Shown in pieces: positions 42,139-53,099 of a DNA stretch of 64,000 nt. How positions within the stretch are numbered: position 1 is the first letter of the stretch; each line of letters starts with the position of its first letter. The notes beneath the pieces were generated by a model. The model searched no databases. It was given only the letters and a program-made list of their open reading frames with translations, and was not told the DNA's origin. Location: contig NZ_LGEA01000091.1 in the NCBI RefSeq assembly GCF_001280065.1, positions 434,001 to 498,000 of the forward strand, written 5' to 3'. Source of the DNA: Streptomyces sp. NRRL B-1140 (GTDB lineage: Bacteria > Actinomycetota > Actinomycetes > Streptomycetales > Streptomycetaceae). Made by a program: the position numbers and the translations under genes.

Positions 42139-42519
42139 TCAGAACAGGTGAGGTGCCAGACCGGCGGTCGCGCCTCCGACGACGGGCACGAGCAGGACCG
42201 GCCAGCCGCGGGCGCTGCGCAGCGGCGACTCCTCCTGGCGGATGATCAGCGCCAGGGCCATGCCGGCCATGGCCGGGAGAGCGATCCCGAGGATGGCGAG
42301 CACGAGCAGGTTGGACACCTCGTGGCGGGTGACGACCCACCCCGCGCCGAGGCTGAGCGCCGCGGCGGTGAGCAGCTCGCCGGTCGGCTGGATGAGGCCG
42401 AGCCGGGGACGCTCGGCCCCGGCGACCCTCGCCCGGGTGCGGACGACCGTGAGCATCCAGATGATGCCCGTGACGACCAGCAGGGTTTCGCAGGCGAAGA
42501 CGATGTTCGCTGCCAGCAT
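42139..42519 (-). CDS. small membrane protein, possible partner of the repeat-bearing secreted protein
   Basis: The 126-residue protein has about four hydrophobic helices (I-V-F-A-C-E-T-L-L-V-V-T-G-I-I; L-L-T-A-A-A-L-S-L; L-L-V-L-A-I-L-G-I-A-L-P-A; V-L-L-V-P-V-V-G-G) and no known motif. ATG 42519 follows GGAGG. It starts 20 bases after the stop of the upstream secreted-protein gene on the same strand, so both are likely one operon; an immunity or export partner role is conceivable. Confidence 0.7.
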   Translation of the reverse strand: MLAANIVFACETLLVVTGIIWMLTVVRTRARVAGAERPRLGLIQPTGELLTAAALSLGAGWVVTRHEVSNLLVLAILGIALPAMAGMALALIIRQEESPLRSARGWPVLLVPVVGGATAGLAPHLF

Positions 42520-42539
42520 GTCGAAGCCTCCGGTCGGTG

Positions 42540-43166
42540 CTAGTGGCAGGCTGCCTTGACGCCTTCGAGTCCCAGGAGCTGGGCGCCGACCCATTGGAGG
42601 TCGTTGGCGAGTGTGTGTCCCTTGCCCTTGCGTATGGCCTTGATCGCGCTCACGATCCGCTTGACCCCGACGCGCTTCGCCACCTTCACGATCTTCACCA
42701 TCTTGGCGGCGGGCAGGAGGTTGGTGCCGATGGCGACCGCGACGGCGCCCATGCAGCCGAAGCTGGGCCATCCGAAGCCGACCAGGGCTTGCCCCGGCTT
42801 CCGGTTCTGCTGCTGCTTGAGGTAGGCGGCCGTCGCCTCGTCCCCCTGCGCCAGCACGTCCTCGGGTACGGACAGCATCGAGTTGAGCAGGGCTTCCCAC
42901 TGGGCGTCGTCGGCGTCGTCGCCGGAGTCGGCGGAGGCGGAGGCGGATGCGGATGCGGATGCGGTGATGCCGGTGGAGACCGGTGCGGTGATGCCGGTGG
43001 AGACCGGTGCGGTGATGCCGGTGGAGACCGGAGCGGTGGTGCGAGGGGTGGCCTCGGTGGCGTGCGCACCGGTGCTCGCGGTGAAGATCGCGCCCGCGGT
43101 GAGGGCGGATACGAGCATGGCGGTGCCGCGCGTGTAGAGGATCCGGTCGGTCGTTCTGGTGAACAT
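42540..43166 (-). CDS. secreted protein with TAPVSTGI repeats and cationic amphipathic C-terminal domain
   Basis: The 208-residue protein has a signal peptide (about 12-35), three T-A-P-V-S-T-G-I repeats followed by a Ser-Ala alternation, an acidic patch, then a C-terminal domain beginning G-F-G-W-P-S-F-G-C-M-G-A-V-A-V-A-I-G and continuing into a Lys/Arg-rich amphipathic helix (K-M-V-K-I-V-K-V-A-K-R-V-G-V-K-R-I). Two Cys bracket this domain (G-C-M and A-A-C-H). The layout recalls a leader-spacer-bacteriocin arrangement, but no named family is recognised. ATG 43166 has ACGGGGACAG upstream. Confidence 0.75.
   Translation of the reverse strand: MFTRTTDRILYTRGTAMLVSALTAGAIFTASTGAHATEATPRTTAPVSTGITAPVSTGITAPVSTGITASASASASASADSGDDADDAQWEALLNSMLSVPEDVLAQGDEATAAYLKQQQNRKPGQALVGFGWPSFGCMGAVAVAIGTNLLPAAKMVKIVKVAKRVGVKRIVSAIKAIRKGKGHTLANDLQWVGAQLLGLEGVKAACH
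42961..43032. repeat. three tandem 24-base repeats
   Basis: GCGGTGATGCCGGTGGAGAC plus CGGT is repeated three times, the third copy diverging at its end; it encodes the T-A-P-V-S-T-G-I repeats of the secreted protein on the opposite strand. Confidence 0.85.
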
Positions 43167-43458
43167 CTGTCCCCGTTGTTTCTCAAGGGTGGTGCGCGCA
43201 CGCGCAACTGCCCGCCCTGGCAAGGCGGGAGGGGCGCGCGTGCGGGTGTGGTCGAGATCAACAGAAGCAGACCAAGATCGGGCAGGCTGTGACGGAAGCC
43301 ATGATTCCGGGCCTGATGTTCCGGCGATTGTGCGGATGTCACACCCTGATAACCATTCGATCCCAGGCACGGCACCGATGGAACCTTCAAAACAGAACTA
43401 GTGCTGCTGCAGGGCAGTTCACCCGTTCCGTCAGCCCCCGCGACTGCCACGCGTCGAG
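43167..43458. other. intergenic promoter region
   Basis: About 290 bases between the secreted-protein start and the DUF1963 gene end. It contains GC-rich hairpins (for example GCCCGCCCTGGCAAGGCGGG near 43215) and lower-GC DNA at 43320-43400. No gene seen. Confidence 0.4.
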
Positions 43459-44178
43459 TCAGCCGCAGATGAGCTGTGCCACAGCCCCGTCGAAGTCGCC
43501 GACCGCGAGTGCCTCCGCCGGGATGGTGAAGTACAGCGTCCCGGCGTCGCCCCAGCCCCACCCCAGGTCGGTGTCCTCGGCGAGCTGGAGCAGATGGACG
43601 GCCGGCGTGCCCTTGGCGTCCCGGGACGACACCGGCAGCGTGTGCGAGGTGTCGGGCCAGCCGAAGGCGCAGTGGCTGCCGGCGGTGTTGCCGTCGAGGT
43701 CCGCCAGTTCGGTGAGGAACAGCGAGGACACCGCCCAGTGCTCGTCCCTGTCGTAGTCCAGGTCGCCGTCCTCGACGTCCCAGCAGTCCGGGAGCATGGT
43801 CACCTCGTCCGCGTGGACGGGCGTCGCCGGGTAACTGCGCGCGGGAGGGGGCGGAGTGACCGCGACCGCCCGGGCCGGGTCGGCGGGGATGACGCGCCAC
43901 ACACCGGGCTGGTACACGTCCAGCTCGCGGTACTCCTCGTACGGCAGGTCCGGGTCCAGGTAGAAGAAGTTCAGCAGGCCGGGCCGCACGGGCAGTTGGG
44001 AACCCAGCCAGGGGGCGAGGGCGTCGGTGTCCAGAACGGCGTGCAGGGACAGCGGGACGCCGCTCAGTTCGGGCCAGGCCGTCCCGGGGTCGAGCAGAGC
44101 GGGACCCCCGAGCCGGCACCGGCCCGTCACCTGGGCCTCGCCCGTCGCGGGGACCAGCCGGAAGCCGCGACGGGCCAT
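43459..44178 (-). CDS. DUF1963 (YwqG-like) family protein
   Basis: The 239-residue protein matches the DUF1963 pattern: R-L-G-G-P-A-L-L near the start, W-P-E-L-S-G-V-P-L-S, L-N-F-F-Y, and late G-W-P-D-T, L-L-Q-L-A-E-D-T-D-L-G-W-G-W-G-D-A-G-T-L-Y-F. The family is widespread and of unknown function; no active site can be named. ATG 44178 has a weak ribosome site and the open frame continues upstream, so the true N-terminus is uncertain. It is divergent from the DUF6086 gene. Confidence 0.85.
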   Translation of the reverse strand: MARRGFRLVPATGEAQVTGRCRLGGPALLDPGTAWPELSGVPLSLHAVLDTDALAPWLGSQLPVRPGLLNFFYLDPDLPYEEYRELDVYQPGVWRVIPADPARAVAVTPPPPARSYPATPVHADEVTMLPDCWDVEDGDLDYDRDEHWAVSSLFLTELADLDGNTAGSHCAFGWPDTSHTLPVSSRDAKGTPAVHLLQLAEDTDLGWGWGDAGTLYFTIPAEALAVGDFDGAVAQLICG

Positions 44179-44298
44179 GGCGGCGAACTGCCGGCCGGCC
44201 TTCTTGCCAACGACGCGGCGGCCCCGCCACGCCGGTCCGGCCCCGAACCGGGTAGTGGCCAGTCATCGCACCGGGACAACCGAGCAGGGGGAGCGACG

Positions 44299-44742
44299 AT
44301 GAGCATGTACTTCGACGTCGGTGACGAGACGCTGTGGAACCCCTCGAACGGCGCCGGCCGCCTCTTCCTACGGCAGCTCGAGGTCTTCGAGGCGGAGCTC
44401 GGGATGCCTTCGGGGGTAGGTCACCGGCACGAGGGCGACCCGGACACACTGGAGGTCGATCCGGCCGTGTACGCCGCGTTCGTACGCCGCTTGGTCGCCT
44501 GGCACGGCCGGACGGGACACTCCGTGATCCTCGCGCTCTCAGAGGGGTTCGTTGCGACGGCGGTCGCACTCGCGTGGCGCGCCGGGATCGAGGTGGAGCT
44601 GCCGCCTCCAGGACTCGGCCCCGTGGCTGGTGCAGTCCAGCCCGACGTGCAGGTACCCGGCCATCCCCGACCCGCGCCGGCCACTCGTCTCACCGCGTTG
44701 GACACCCGGGCGCGGGAGGTGGACCGCTGGATGCCCCGCTGA
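44299..44742 (+). CDS. DUF6086-like protein
   Basis: The 147-residue protein starts M-S-M-Y-F-D-V-G-D-E-T-L-W-N-P-S-N-G-A-G, a signature I associate with the Streptomyces DUF6086 family, and has W-H-G-R-T-G-H-S-V-I-L-A-L-S-E-G-F-V-A-T. The C-terminal ~45 residues are Pro/Ala-rich. Function unknown; cytoplasmic. ATG 44299 follows a strong GGGGGAG. Confidence 0.72.
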   Translation: MSMYFDVGDETLWNPSNGAGRLFLRQLEVFEAELGMPSGVGHRHEGDPDTLEVDPAVYAAFVRRLVAWHGRTGHSVILALSEGFVATAVALAWRAGIEVELPPPGLGPVAGAVQPDVQVPGHPRPAPATRLTALDTRAREVDRWMPR

Positions 44743-44840
44743 GGCGGCGAGGCATCGCACTCTTCCGGACCCGTCGCTCCGCTGTCCCGCCGGATGACCC
44801 GCAGGGCTGTCCTGCCCGATGACTCGCAGGGGAACGCCGT

Positions 44841-44871
44841 AGCCCCCTGCCCGAAGATCGGGCAGGGGGCT
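44841..44871. terminator. terminator between DUF6086 and iron-sulfur reductase genes
   Basis: AGCCCCCTGCCCGA and TCGGGCAGGGGGCT pair perfectly (14 bp) around a three-base loop; it lies 32 bases after the minus-strand reductase stop and serves both convergent genes. Confidence 0.85.
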
Positions 44872-44903
44872 GCGAAGAGGTCGGAACGACCAGGTGGGAC
44901 CGG

Positions 44904-47231
44904 CTACTTCACCGGCTCCGGCTCCGGCGTGCTCGTGGAGTCCGACGTGCCGGCCGGCGGCTCGCCGTCGTCGTCGTTCGAGCCGTCGCCCTCGTCCTCC
45001 GCCGGGACCGGCGTCTTCACCGAGTCCAGCAGCAGCTGGGCCACGTCCACCACCTGGATGGACTCCTTGGCCTTGCCGTCGTTCTTCTTGCCGTTGACGG
45101 AGTCCGTGAGCATGACCAGGCAGAAGGGGCAGGCCGTCGAGACGATGTCGGGGTTCACCGACAGTGCCTCGTCCACGCGCTCGTTGTTGATGCGCTTGCC
45201 GATGCGCTCTTCCATCCACATGCGCGCGCCACCCGCGCCGCAGCAGAAGCCGCGCTCCTTGTGGCGGTGCATCTCCTCGTTGCGGACGCCGGGGACGGCG
45301 GCGATGATCTCGCGCGGCGGCGTGTAGATCTTGTTGTGGCGGCCCAGGTAGCACGGGTCGTGGTACGTGATGATGCCCTCGACCGGCGTGACCGGGATCA
45401 GCTTGCCCTCGTCGACGAGGTGCTGCAGCAGCTGCGTGTGGTGGATGACCTCGTAGTCACCGCCGAGCTGCGGGTACTCGTTGCCGAGCGTGTTGAGGCA
45501 GTGCGGGCAGGTGGCGACGATCTTCTTGGCCGACTTGGGCTTCGCCGACTCGGCGACGACCTTGCCCTCGTCGTCCATCTCCTCGCCGAACGCCATGTTC
45601 AGCGCCATGACGTTCTCCATGCCGAGCTCCTGGAAAAGGGGCTCGTTGCCGAGACGCCGGGCGGAGTCACCGGTGCACTTCTCGTCGCCGCCCATGATCG
45701 CGAACTTGACGCCCGCGATGTGGAGGAGTTCCGCGAAGGCCTTGGTGGTCTTCTTGGCGCGGTCCTCGAGGGCACCCGCGCAGCCGACCCAGTAGAGGTA
45801 CTCGACCTCGGACAGGTCCTCGATGTCCTTGCCGACGACCGGGACCTCGAAGTCGACCTCCTTGAGCCATTCCAGGCGCTGCTTCTTCGCCAGGCCCCAG
45901 GGGTTGCCCTTCTTCTCCAGGTTCTTGAGCATCGTGCCCGCCTCGGACGGGAACGACGACTCGATCATCACCTGGTAGCGGCGCATGTCGACGATGTGGT
46001 CGACGTGCTCGATGTCGACCGGGCACTGCTCGACGCAGGCGCCGCAGGTGGTGCAGGACCACAGGACGTCCGGGTCGATGACGCCGTTCTCCTCGGCGGT
46101 GCCGACCAGCGGGCGCTCGGCCTCCGCGAGGGCGGCGGCCGGGACGTCCTTCAGGGCCTCCTCGGACGCCTTCTCCTCGCCCTCCATCGTCTTGCCGCCG
46201 CCGGCCAGCAGGTACGGCGCCTTGGCGTGCGCGTGGTCCCGCAGCGACATGATCAGCAGCTTGGGGGAGAGGGGCTTGCCCGTGTTCCAGGCGGGGCACT
46301 GCGACTGGCAGCGGCCGCACTCGGTGCAGGTGGAGAAGTCCAGCAGGCCCTTCCAGGAGTACTGCTCGACCTGGGAGACGCCGAAGACGTCGTCGTCACC
46401 GGGGTCGGTGAAGTCGATCGGCTTGCCGCCCGAGGTCATCGGCTGCAGCGCGCCGAGGGCCGTGCCGCCGTTCGCCTCGCGCTTGAACCAGATGTTCGGG
46501 AAGGCGAGGAAGCGGTGCCAGGCCACACCCATGTTGGTGTTGAGCGAGACCGTGATCATCCAGATCATGGTCGTGCCCAGCTTGATCATCGCGAAGAAGT
46601 AGACCAGGTTCTGCAGGGCGGCCACGCTGAGGCCCTTGAAGGCCAGGATCAGCGGGTACGACGCGAAGTACGCCGCCTCGTAGTGGTCCACGTGGTGCAG
46701 CGCACCCTCCAGGCCGCGCAGCACGTAGATGGCGAGGCCGATGGTGAGGATGACGTACTCGACGAAGTAGGCCTGGCCCATCTTCGAACCGGCGAACCGC
46801 GACTTGCGGCCGGGCCGCGAGGGCAGGTTCAGCAGGCGGATGACCATCAGTGTGGCGATGCCGAGGGTGGTCATCGCCGCGATGAACTCGATGTACAGCT
46901 CGTACGGCAGGAAGCCGCCGATCACCGGGAGCGTCCAGTCGGCCTGGAAGAGCTGGCCGTAGGCGGTGATGATGGTCGGCGGGAGCGTCAGGAAGCCGAT
47001 CGCCACGAACCAGTGGGCGACGCCGACGATGCCCCAGCGGTTCATCCGCGTGTGGCCGAGGAACTCCCGCACCAGGGTCACACTGCGCTGGTAGGGGTTG
47101 TCGGTCCGGGCGCCCGCGGGTACGGGCTGGCCGAGCTTGAAATACCGGACGAACTGGCCGATCGCGCGTGCGAGCAGCGCGACGCCGACCACGGTCAGTA
47201 CCAGCGACACGATGATCGCGGCGAGTTGCAT
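44904..47231 (-). CDS. membrane iron-sulfur oxidoreductase, EtfD-like (heterodisulfide reductase family)
   Basis: The 775-residue protein has about five N-terminal membrane helices (nitrate-reductase-gamma-like), two 4Fe-4S motifs (C-T-E-C-G-R-C-Q-S-Q-C-P about 310; C-T-T-C-G-A-C-V-E-Q-C-P about 400), and two CCG domains (W-V-G-C-A-G; C-P-H-C; D-P-C-Y-L-G-R; F-C-C-G-A-G-G-A-R-M-W). This is the layout of mycobacterial EtfD, which passes electrons from electron-transfer flavoprotein (fatty-acid oxidation) to menaquinone. The tail is acidic. ATG 47231 follows GAGGAG. A TTAC-N6-GTAA operator lies upstream. Confidence 0.9.
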   Translation of the reverse strand: MQLAAIIVSLVLTVVGVALLARAIGQFVRYFKLGQPVPAGARTDNPYQRSVTLVREFLGHTRMNRWGIVGVAHWFVAIGFLTLPPTIITAYGQLFQADWTLPVIGGFLPYELYIEFIAAMTTLGIATLMVIRLLNLPSRPGRKSRFAGSKMGQAYFVEYVILTIGLAIYVLRGLEGALHHVDHYEAAYFASYPLILAFKGLSVAALQNLVYFFAMIKLGTTMIWMITVSLNTNMGVAWHRFLAFPNIWFKREANGGTALGALQPMTSGGKPIDFTDPGDDDVFGVSQVEQYSWKGLLDFSTCTECGRCQSQCPAWNTGKPLSPKLLIMSLRDHAHAKAPYLLAGGGKTMEGEEKASEEALKDVPAAALAEAERPLVGTAEENGVIDPDVLWSCTTCGACVEQCPVDIEHVDHIVDMRRYQVMIESSFPSEAGTMLKNLEKKGNPWGLAKKQRLEWLKEVDFEVPVVGKDIEDLSEVEYLYWVGCAGALEDRAKKTTKAFAELLHIAGVKFAIMGGDEKCTGDSARRLGNEPLFQELGMENVMALNMAFGEEMDDEGKVVAESAKPKSAKKIVATCPHCLNTLGNEYPQLGGDYEVIHHTQLLQHLVDEGKLIPVTPVEGIITYHDPCYLGRHNKIYTPPREIIAAVPGVRNEEMHRHKERGFCCGAGGARMWMEERIGKRINNERVDEALSVNPDIVSTACPFCLVMLTDSVNGKKNDGKAKESIQVVDVAQLLLDSVKTPVPAEDEGDGSNDDDGEPPAGTSDSTSTPEPEPVK

Positions 47232-47293
47232 GGGGGCTCCTCGGGCCTGCGAGGGGGTTCGTCGGGGTGACCTGTCGTTTTCCAGGTTCCCCG

Positions 47294-47313
47294 AAATTAC
47301 TAAGCGGTAACTT
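47294..47313. promoter_or_regulatory. inverted repeat AAnTTAC-N6-GTAAnTT upstream of the EtfD-like gene
   Basis: Six of seven arm positions are symmetric. The site is 63 bases upstream of the EtfD-like start in the otherwise lower-GC leader. Its size and symmetry fit a TetR-family operator, plausibly one controlling fatty-acid oxidation; the regulator is not in this window. Confidence 0.45.
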
Positions 47314-47527
47314 ATGCAGTCCGTCTGAGACTACCCTCATCCTCCGCCGCACTGTAGCCGGGTGGGCAGTGATCTGAATCGCTGAGGGTTGCCTCAGAGC
47401 GGACCGGCTCCGGACGTGATCCGTCACGCGCGCCGTCGCGCGTCATGGCGTACATCCCGTGAATCTCGTCGTGCGTCCCGTCGTGTTATTCATACCGAAA
47501 TGTCATAGTCCCGCCTAACTTATATCC

Positions 47528-48547
47528 GTGCTCTACGGGATCACCGCCGCCGCCACCGCCCTCGTCCTCACCGCCGTGCTCGCCGCCGCCCTGCGGGCCC
47601 CCGCCCTGCGGCTGCGCCTGGTCGAGCGGCGCCGGCAGCGGGACGTGCCGCTGTCCGGGGGTCTGGCCGTCGTGCTCGTCACCGGGCTGGTCGTCGGGGG
47701 CGGGGAATGGCTGGGAGTCGCGCCGTCCTCCGGCGAGACGCGGGGTGTGCTCGTCGCCGCGGGCGCCGTCGCCCTGCTCGGGCTCGCCGGTGACGTGCTG
47801 CGGCTGCGGCGGCGGGTGCTGGCCGCCGGCACGGCCGTGGCGGCGGCGTGTGTCGTGCCGTACGGCGAGACGGGGATCGGGACCGGGCTGCTGGCCGTCG
47901 TGTGGGTCGTGGCGGTGGTGTCCGGATTCCGGGGGCTCGATCACGCCGACGGGCTGGCGGGTACGGTCGGGGTGGTCGCCGCCTTCGGGGCGGCGGCCTG
48001 TGCGGCCGTCGAGGTGATGGACGGGATCGCGGGGCTGACGAGCGTGCTGGCCGCCGCGCTGACCGGCCTCCTCCTCCACAACTGGCATCCCGCGCGCGTG
48101 GCGCTGGGCGGCTGCGGATCCATGGCCGCGGGGTTCGTGATCGCCGTGGGGGCCGTGTACGCCCGGGCCGGATTCGGGCTGGGGGAGAGCGCGGGTGTCC
48201 TGTTCGCGCTGACCGCCGTGGTGGCCGCCGACGTCGTGCTCGTGCTGGCGTCGCGGCGGCTGGGCGGGCGCAGTGTCACGCGCAGTGGTCCCGACCATCT
48301 GGCGCACCGGCTGCGGCGGCTCGGTCTGACCGCGCCGGGGGCGAGTCTGCTGCTGGGAATCGCGGCGTTGTCGGGGATGCTCGTCGGGGTACTCGCCCAT
48401 GCCGGCTGGATCGGAGCGGGCGCCCTGTGGTGGGTGGCGGGAGGGGCGCTCGTGGTGGTGTTCACCCTCTCGCGTGTACCCGTGCACGGCCCTCGACGCA
48501 GCGTATCGACGCAGGTCAGAGCGCCGTTGCGTGTAAGGAGCGGATAA
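47528..48547 (+). CDS. MraY/WecA-type glycosyltransferase-4 family protein with degraded active site
   Basis: The 339-residue protein has about ten membrane helices and the general order of the MraY/WecA family, including R-D-V-P-L-S-G-G-L-A (compare P-x-x-G-G), L-L-G-L-A-G-D (one Asp where the family has two), G-L-D-H-A-D-G-L-A-G-T, and H-N-W-H-P-A-R-V-A-L-G-G-C-G-S (family G-D-x-G-S). The missing Asp residues suggest it does not transfer sugar phosphate normally. GTG 47528 lacks a ribosome site, so it may be leaderless. It lies divergent from the EtfD-like gene and before dnaK. Confidence 0.75.
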   Translation: MLYGITAAATALVLTAVLAAALRAPALRLRLVERRRQRDVPLSGGLAVVLVTGLVVGGGEWLGVAPSSGETRGVLVAAGAVALLGLAGDVLRLRRRVLAAGTAVAAACVVPYGETGIGTGLLAVVWVVAVVSGFRGLDHADGLAGTVGVVAAFGAAACAAVEVMDGIAGLTSVLAAALTGLLLHNWHPARVALGGCGSMAAGFVIAVGAVYARAGFGLGESAGVLFALTAVVAADVVLVLASRRLGGRSVTRSGPDHLAHRLRRLGLTAPGASLLLGIAALSGMLVGVLAHAGWIGAGALWWVAGGALVVVFTLSRVPVHGPRRSVSTQVRAPLRVRSG

Positions 48548-48574
48548 GAGTTGAGCCTGCCCGACTCAGCTCTG

Positions 48575-51142
<2,568 letters not shown>

Positions 51143-51175
51143 CGTCATAGACGAAGGGAAGGAGGGGCGTCGAGG

Positions 51176-52360
51176 ATGAGCACCAAGGACTTCATCGAGA
51201 AGGACTACTACAAGGTCCTCGGCGTCCCCAAGGACGCCACCGAGGCCGAGATCAAGAAGGCGTACCGGAAGCTCGCCCGCGAGAACCACCCGGACGCCAA
51301 CAAGGGAAACGTCAAGGCGGAGGAGCGCTTCAAGGAGATCTCCGAGGCCAACGACATCCTCGGCGACCCCAAGAAGCGCAAGGAGTACGACGACGCGCGC
51401 GCCCTGTTCGGCAACGGCGGCTTCCGCCCGGGGCCGGGCGGCGCGGGCGGCTCCTTCAACTTCGACCTGGGCGACCTCTTCGGAGGCGGCGCCCAGGGCG
51501 GCGGCCAGGGGGCCGGCGGCTTCGGCGGCGGGCTCGGTGACGTTTTCGGGGGCCTGTTCAACCGCGGTGGCGCGGGCGCGGGGACGCGCACGCAGCCGCG
51601 GCGCGGCCAGGACATCGAGTCCGAGGTCACGCTGAGCTTCACGGAGGCGATCGAGGGCGCCACCGTCCCGCTGCGCATGTCGTCGCAGTCACCCTGCAAG
51701 GCCTGTTCTGGCACCGGCGACAAGAACGGCACACCGCGTGTGTGCCCGACCTGCGTCGGCACCGGGCAGGTCGCCCGGGGCAGCGGCGGCGGCTTCTCCC
51801 TGACCGACCCCTGCCCGGACTGCAAGGGCCGCGGCCTGATCGCGGAGAACGCCTGCGAGGTCTGCAAGGGCAGCGGCCGGGCCAAGTCCTCGCGGACCAT
51901 GCAGGTGCGCATTCCCGCGGGCGTCAGCGACGGCCAGCGGATCCGGCTGCGCGGCAAGGGAGCACCGGGTGAGCGTGGCGGACCGGCGGGCGACCTCTAC
52001 GTGGTCGTGCACGTCGGCGCCCACGCGGTGTTCGGCCGCAAGGAGGACAACCTCACGGTCACCGTCCCGGTGACCTTCGCCGAGGCGGCCCTCGGCGGCG
52101 AGGTGCGGGTGCCCACCCTGGGCGGCCCGCCCGTCACGCTGAAGCTGCCGCCGGGCACGCCCAACGGGCGTACCATGCGCGCCCGGGGCAAGGGCGCGGT
52201 CCGCAAGGACGGCACCCGCGGCGACCTCCTGGTCACCGTGGAGGTGAGTGTTCCGAAGGACCTGTCGGGGAAGGCTCGTGACGCACTCGAGGCGTACCGA
52301 GAGGCGACCGCGGATGAGGATCCGCGGGCGGATCTGTTCCAGGCCGCGAAGGGAGCATGA
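51176..52360 (+). CDS. dnaJ: chaperone DnaJ
   Basis: The 394-residue protein has the J domain (Y-Y-K-V-L-G-V-P; H-P-D at about 40-42), a Gly/Phe-rich region (about 80-140), the zinc-binding region with four C-x-x-C-x-G-x-G-type repeats (C-K-A-C-S-G-T-G, C-P-T-C-V-G-T-G, C-P-D-C-K-G-R-G, C-E-V-C-K-G-S-G) and the C-terminal substrate domains. It stimulates DnaK ATPase and delivers substrates. It lies 33 bases after grpE with GGAGG upstream, and its stop overlaps the hspR start. Confidence 0.98.
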   Translation: MSTKDFIEKDYYKVLGVPKDATEAEIKKAYRKLARENHPDANKGNVKAEERFKEISEANDILGDPKKRKEYDDARALFGNGGFRPGPGGAGGSFNFDLGDLFGGGAQGGGQGAGGFGGGLGDVFGGLFNRGGAGAGTRTQPRRGQDIESEVTLSFTEAIEGATVPLRMSSQSPCKACSGTGDKNGTPRVCPTCVGTGQVARGSGGGFSLTDPCPDCKGRGLIAENACEVCKGSGRAKSSRTMQVRIPAGVSDGQRIRLRGKGAPGERGGPAGDLYVVVHVGAHAVFGRKEDNLTVTVPVTFAEAALGGEVRVPTLGGPPVTLKLPPGTPNGRTMRARGKGAVRKDGTRGDLLVTVEVSVPKDLSGKARDALEAYREATADEDPRADLFQAAKGA

Positions 52361-52818
52361 GTCAGATGGACGGTCGTCGGCGCAATCCGTATGAACTGAC
52401 CGAGGAGACCCCGGTCTACGTCATCTCGGTGGCGGCCCAGCTGTCCGGCCTGCACCCGCAGACCCTGCGCCAGTACGACCGGCTGGGTCTGGTCTCTCCC
52501 GACCGCACCGCTGGCCGGGGCCGCCGCTACTCGGCCCGTGACATCGAACTGCTGCGCACCGTCCAGCAGTTGTCGCAGGACGAGGGCATCAACCTGGCCG
52601 GTATCAAGCGCATCATCGAACTGGAGAACCAGGTGGCCGCGCTCCAGGCGAGGGTGGCCGAGATGCAGGACGCGCTCGACGGGGCCGCGGCGGCGATGCG
52701 CCAGCGCGAGGCCGCGGTGCACGCGTCGTACCGCCGCGACCTGGTGCCGTACCAGGAGGTGCAGCAGACCAGCGCGCTGGTGGTGTGGCGGCCCAAGCGG
52801 CAGCAGGCGTCCGACTGA
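52357..52818 (+). CDS. hspR: heat-shock repressor HspR (MerR-like)
   Basis: The 153-residue protein has a MerR winged helix (V-Y-V-I-S-V-A-A-Q-L-S-G-L-H-P-Q-T-L-R-Q-Y about 21-40; G-R-G-R-R-Y-S wing) and a coiled C-terminal segment (I-K-R-I-I-E-L-E-N-Q-V-A-A-L). It represses dnaK and clpB through the HAIR sites found in this window, with DnaK as co-repressor. ATG 52357 overlaps the dnaJ stop (ATGA). A terminator follows. Confidence 0.97.
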   Translation: MSQMDGRRRNPYELTEETPVYVISVAAQLSGLHPQTLRQYDRLGLVSPDRTAGRGRRYSARDIELLRTVQQLSQDEGINLAGIKRIIELENQVAALQARVAEMQDALDGAAAAMRQREAAVHASYRRDLVPYQEVQQTSALVVWRPKRQQASD

Positions 52819-52844
52819 TCCACGCGCCCGCGTGACAGTGCGTG

Positions 52845-52878
52845 AAGGGGCCGGGAGTCGACTCCCGGCCCCTTTCGC
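52845..52878 (+). terminator. terminator of the dnaK operon
   Basis: AAGGGGCCGGGAGTC and its exact complement form a 30-base perfect palindrome (52845-52874), with TTT at 52873-52875 at its end. Confidence 0.9.
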
Positions 52879-53099
52879 GTGCCTTGACCCGATTGCGCAT
52901 GGTCTCCTGTCCATGATTGACCGGTGCAGAGCGCTTGAAGGCGATTCCGCACCGTCTTCACAACCACTGCGGAGCGTGGTGTTGCCATCTCGTTAAGTGG
53001 TTCCGCTTGACGCTGGGGGGCGCCTCCGCGTTGGCTTTTCAGTCACATGGGCCGCAAAGCTGTGCCCACGTCCGAATCACACGCGAAGTGAGCTCCCGC

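Noticed and set aside
42961..43032. Tandem repeats considered as a CRISPR array
   Set aside because: There are no unique spacers; the units are contiguous and encode a protein repeat.
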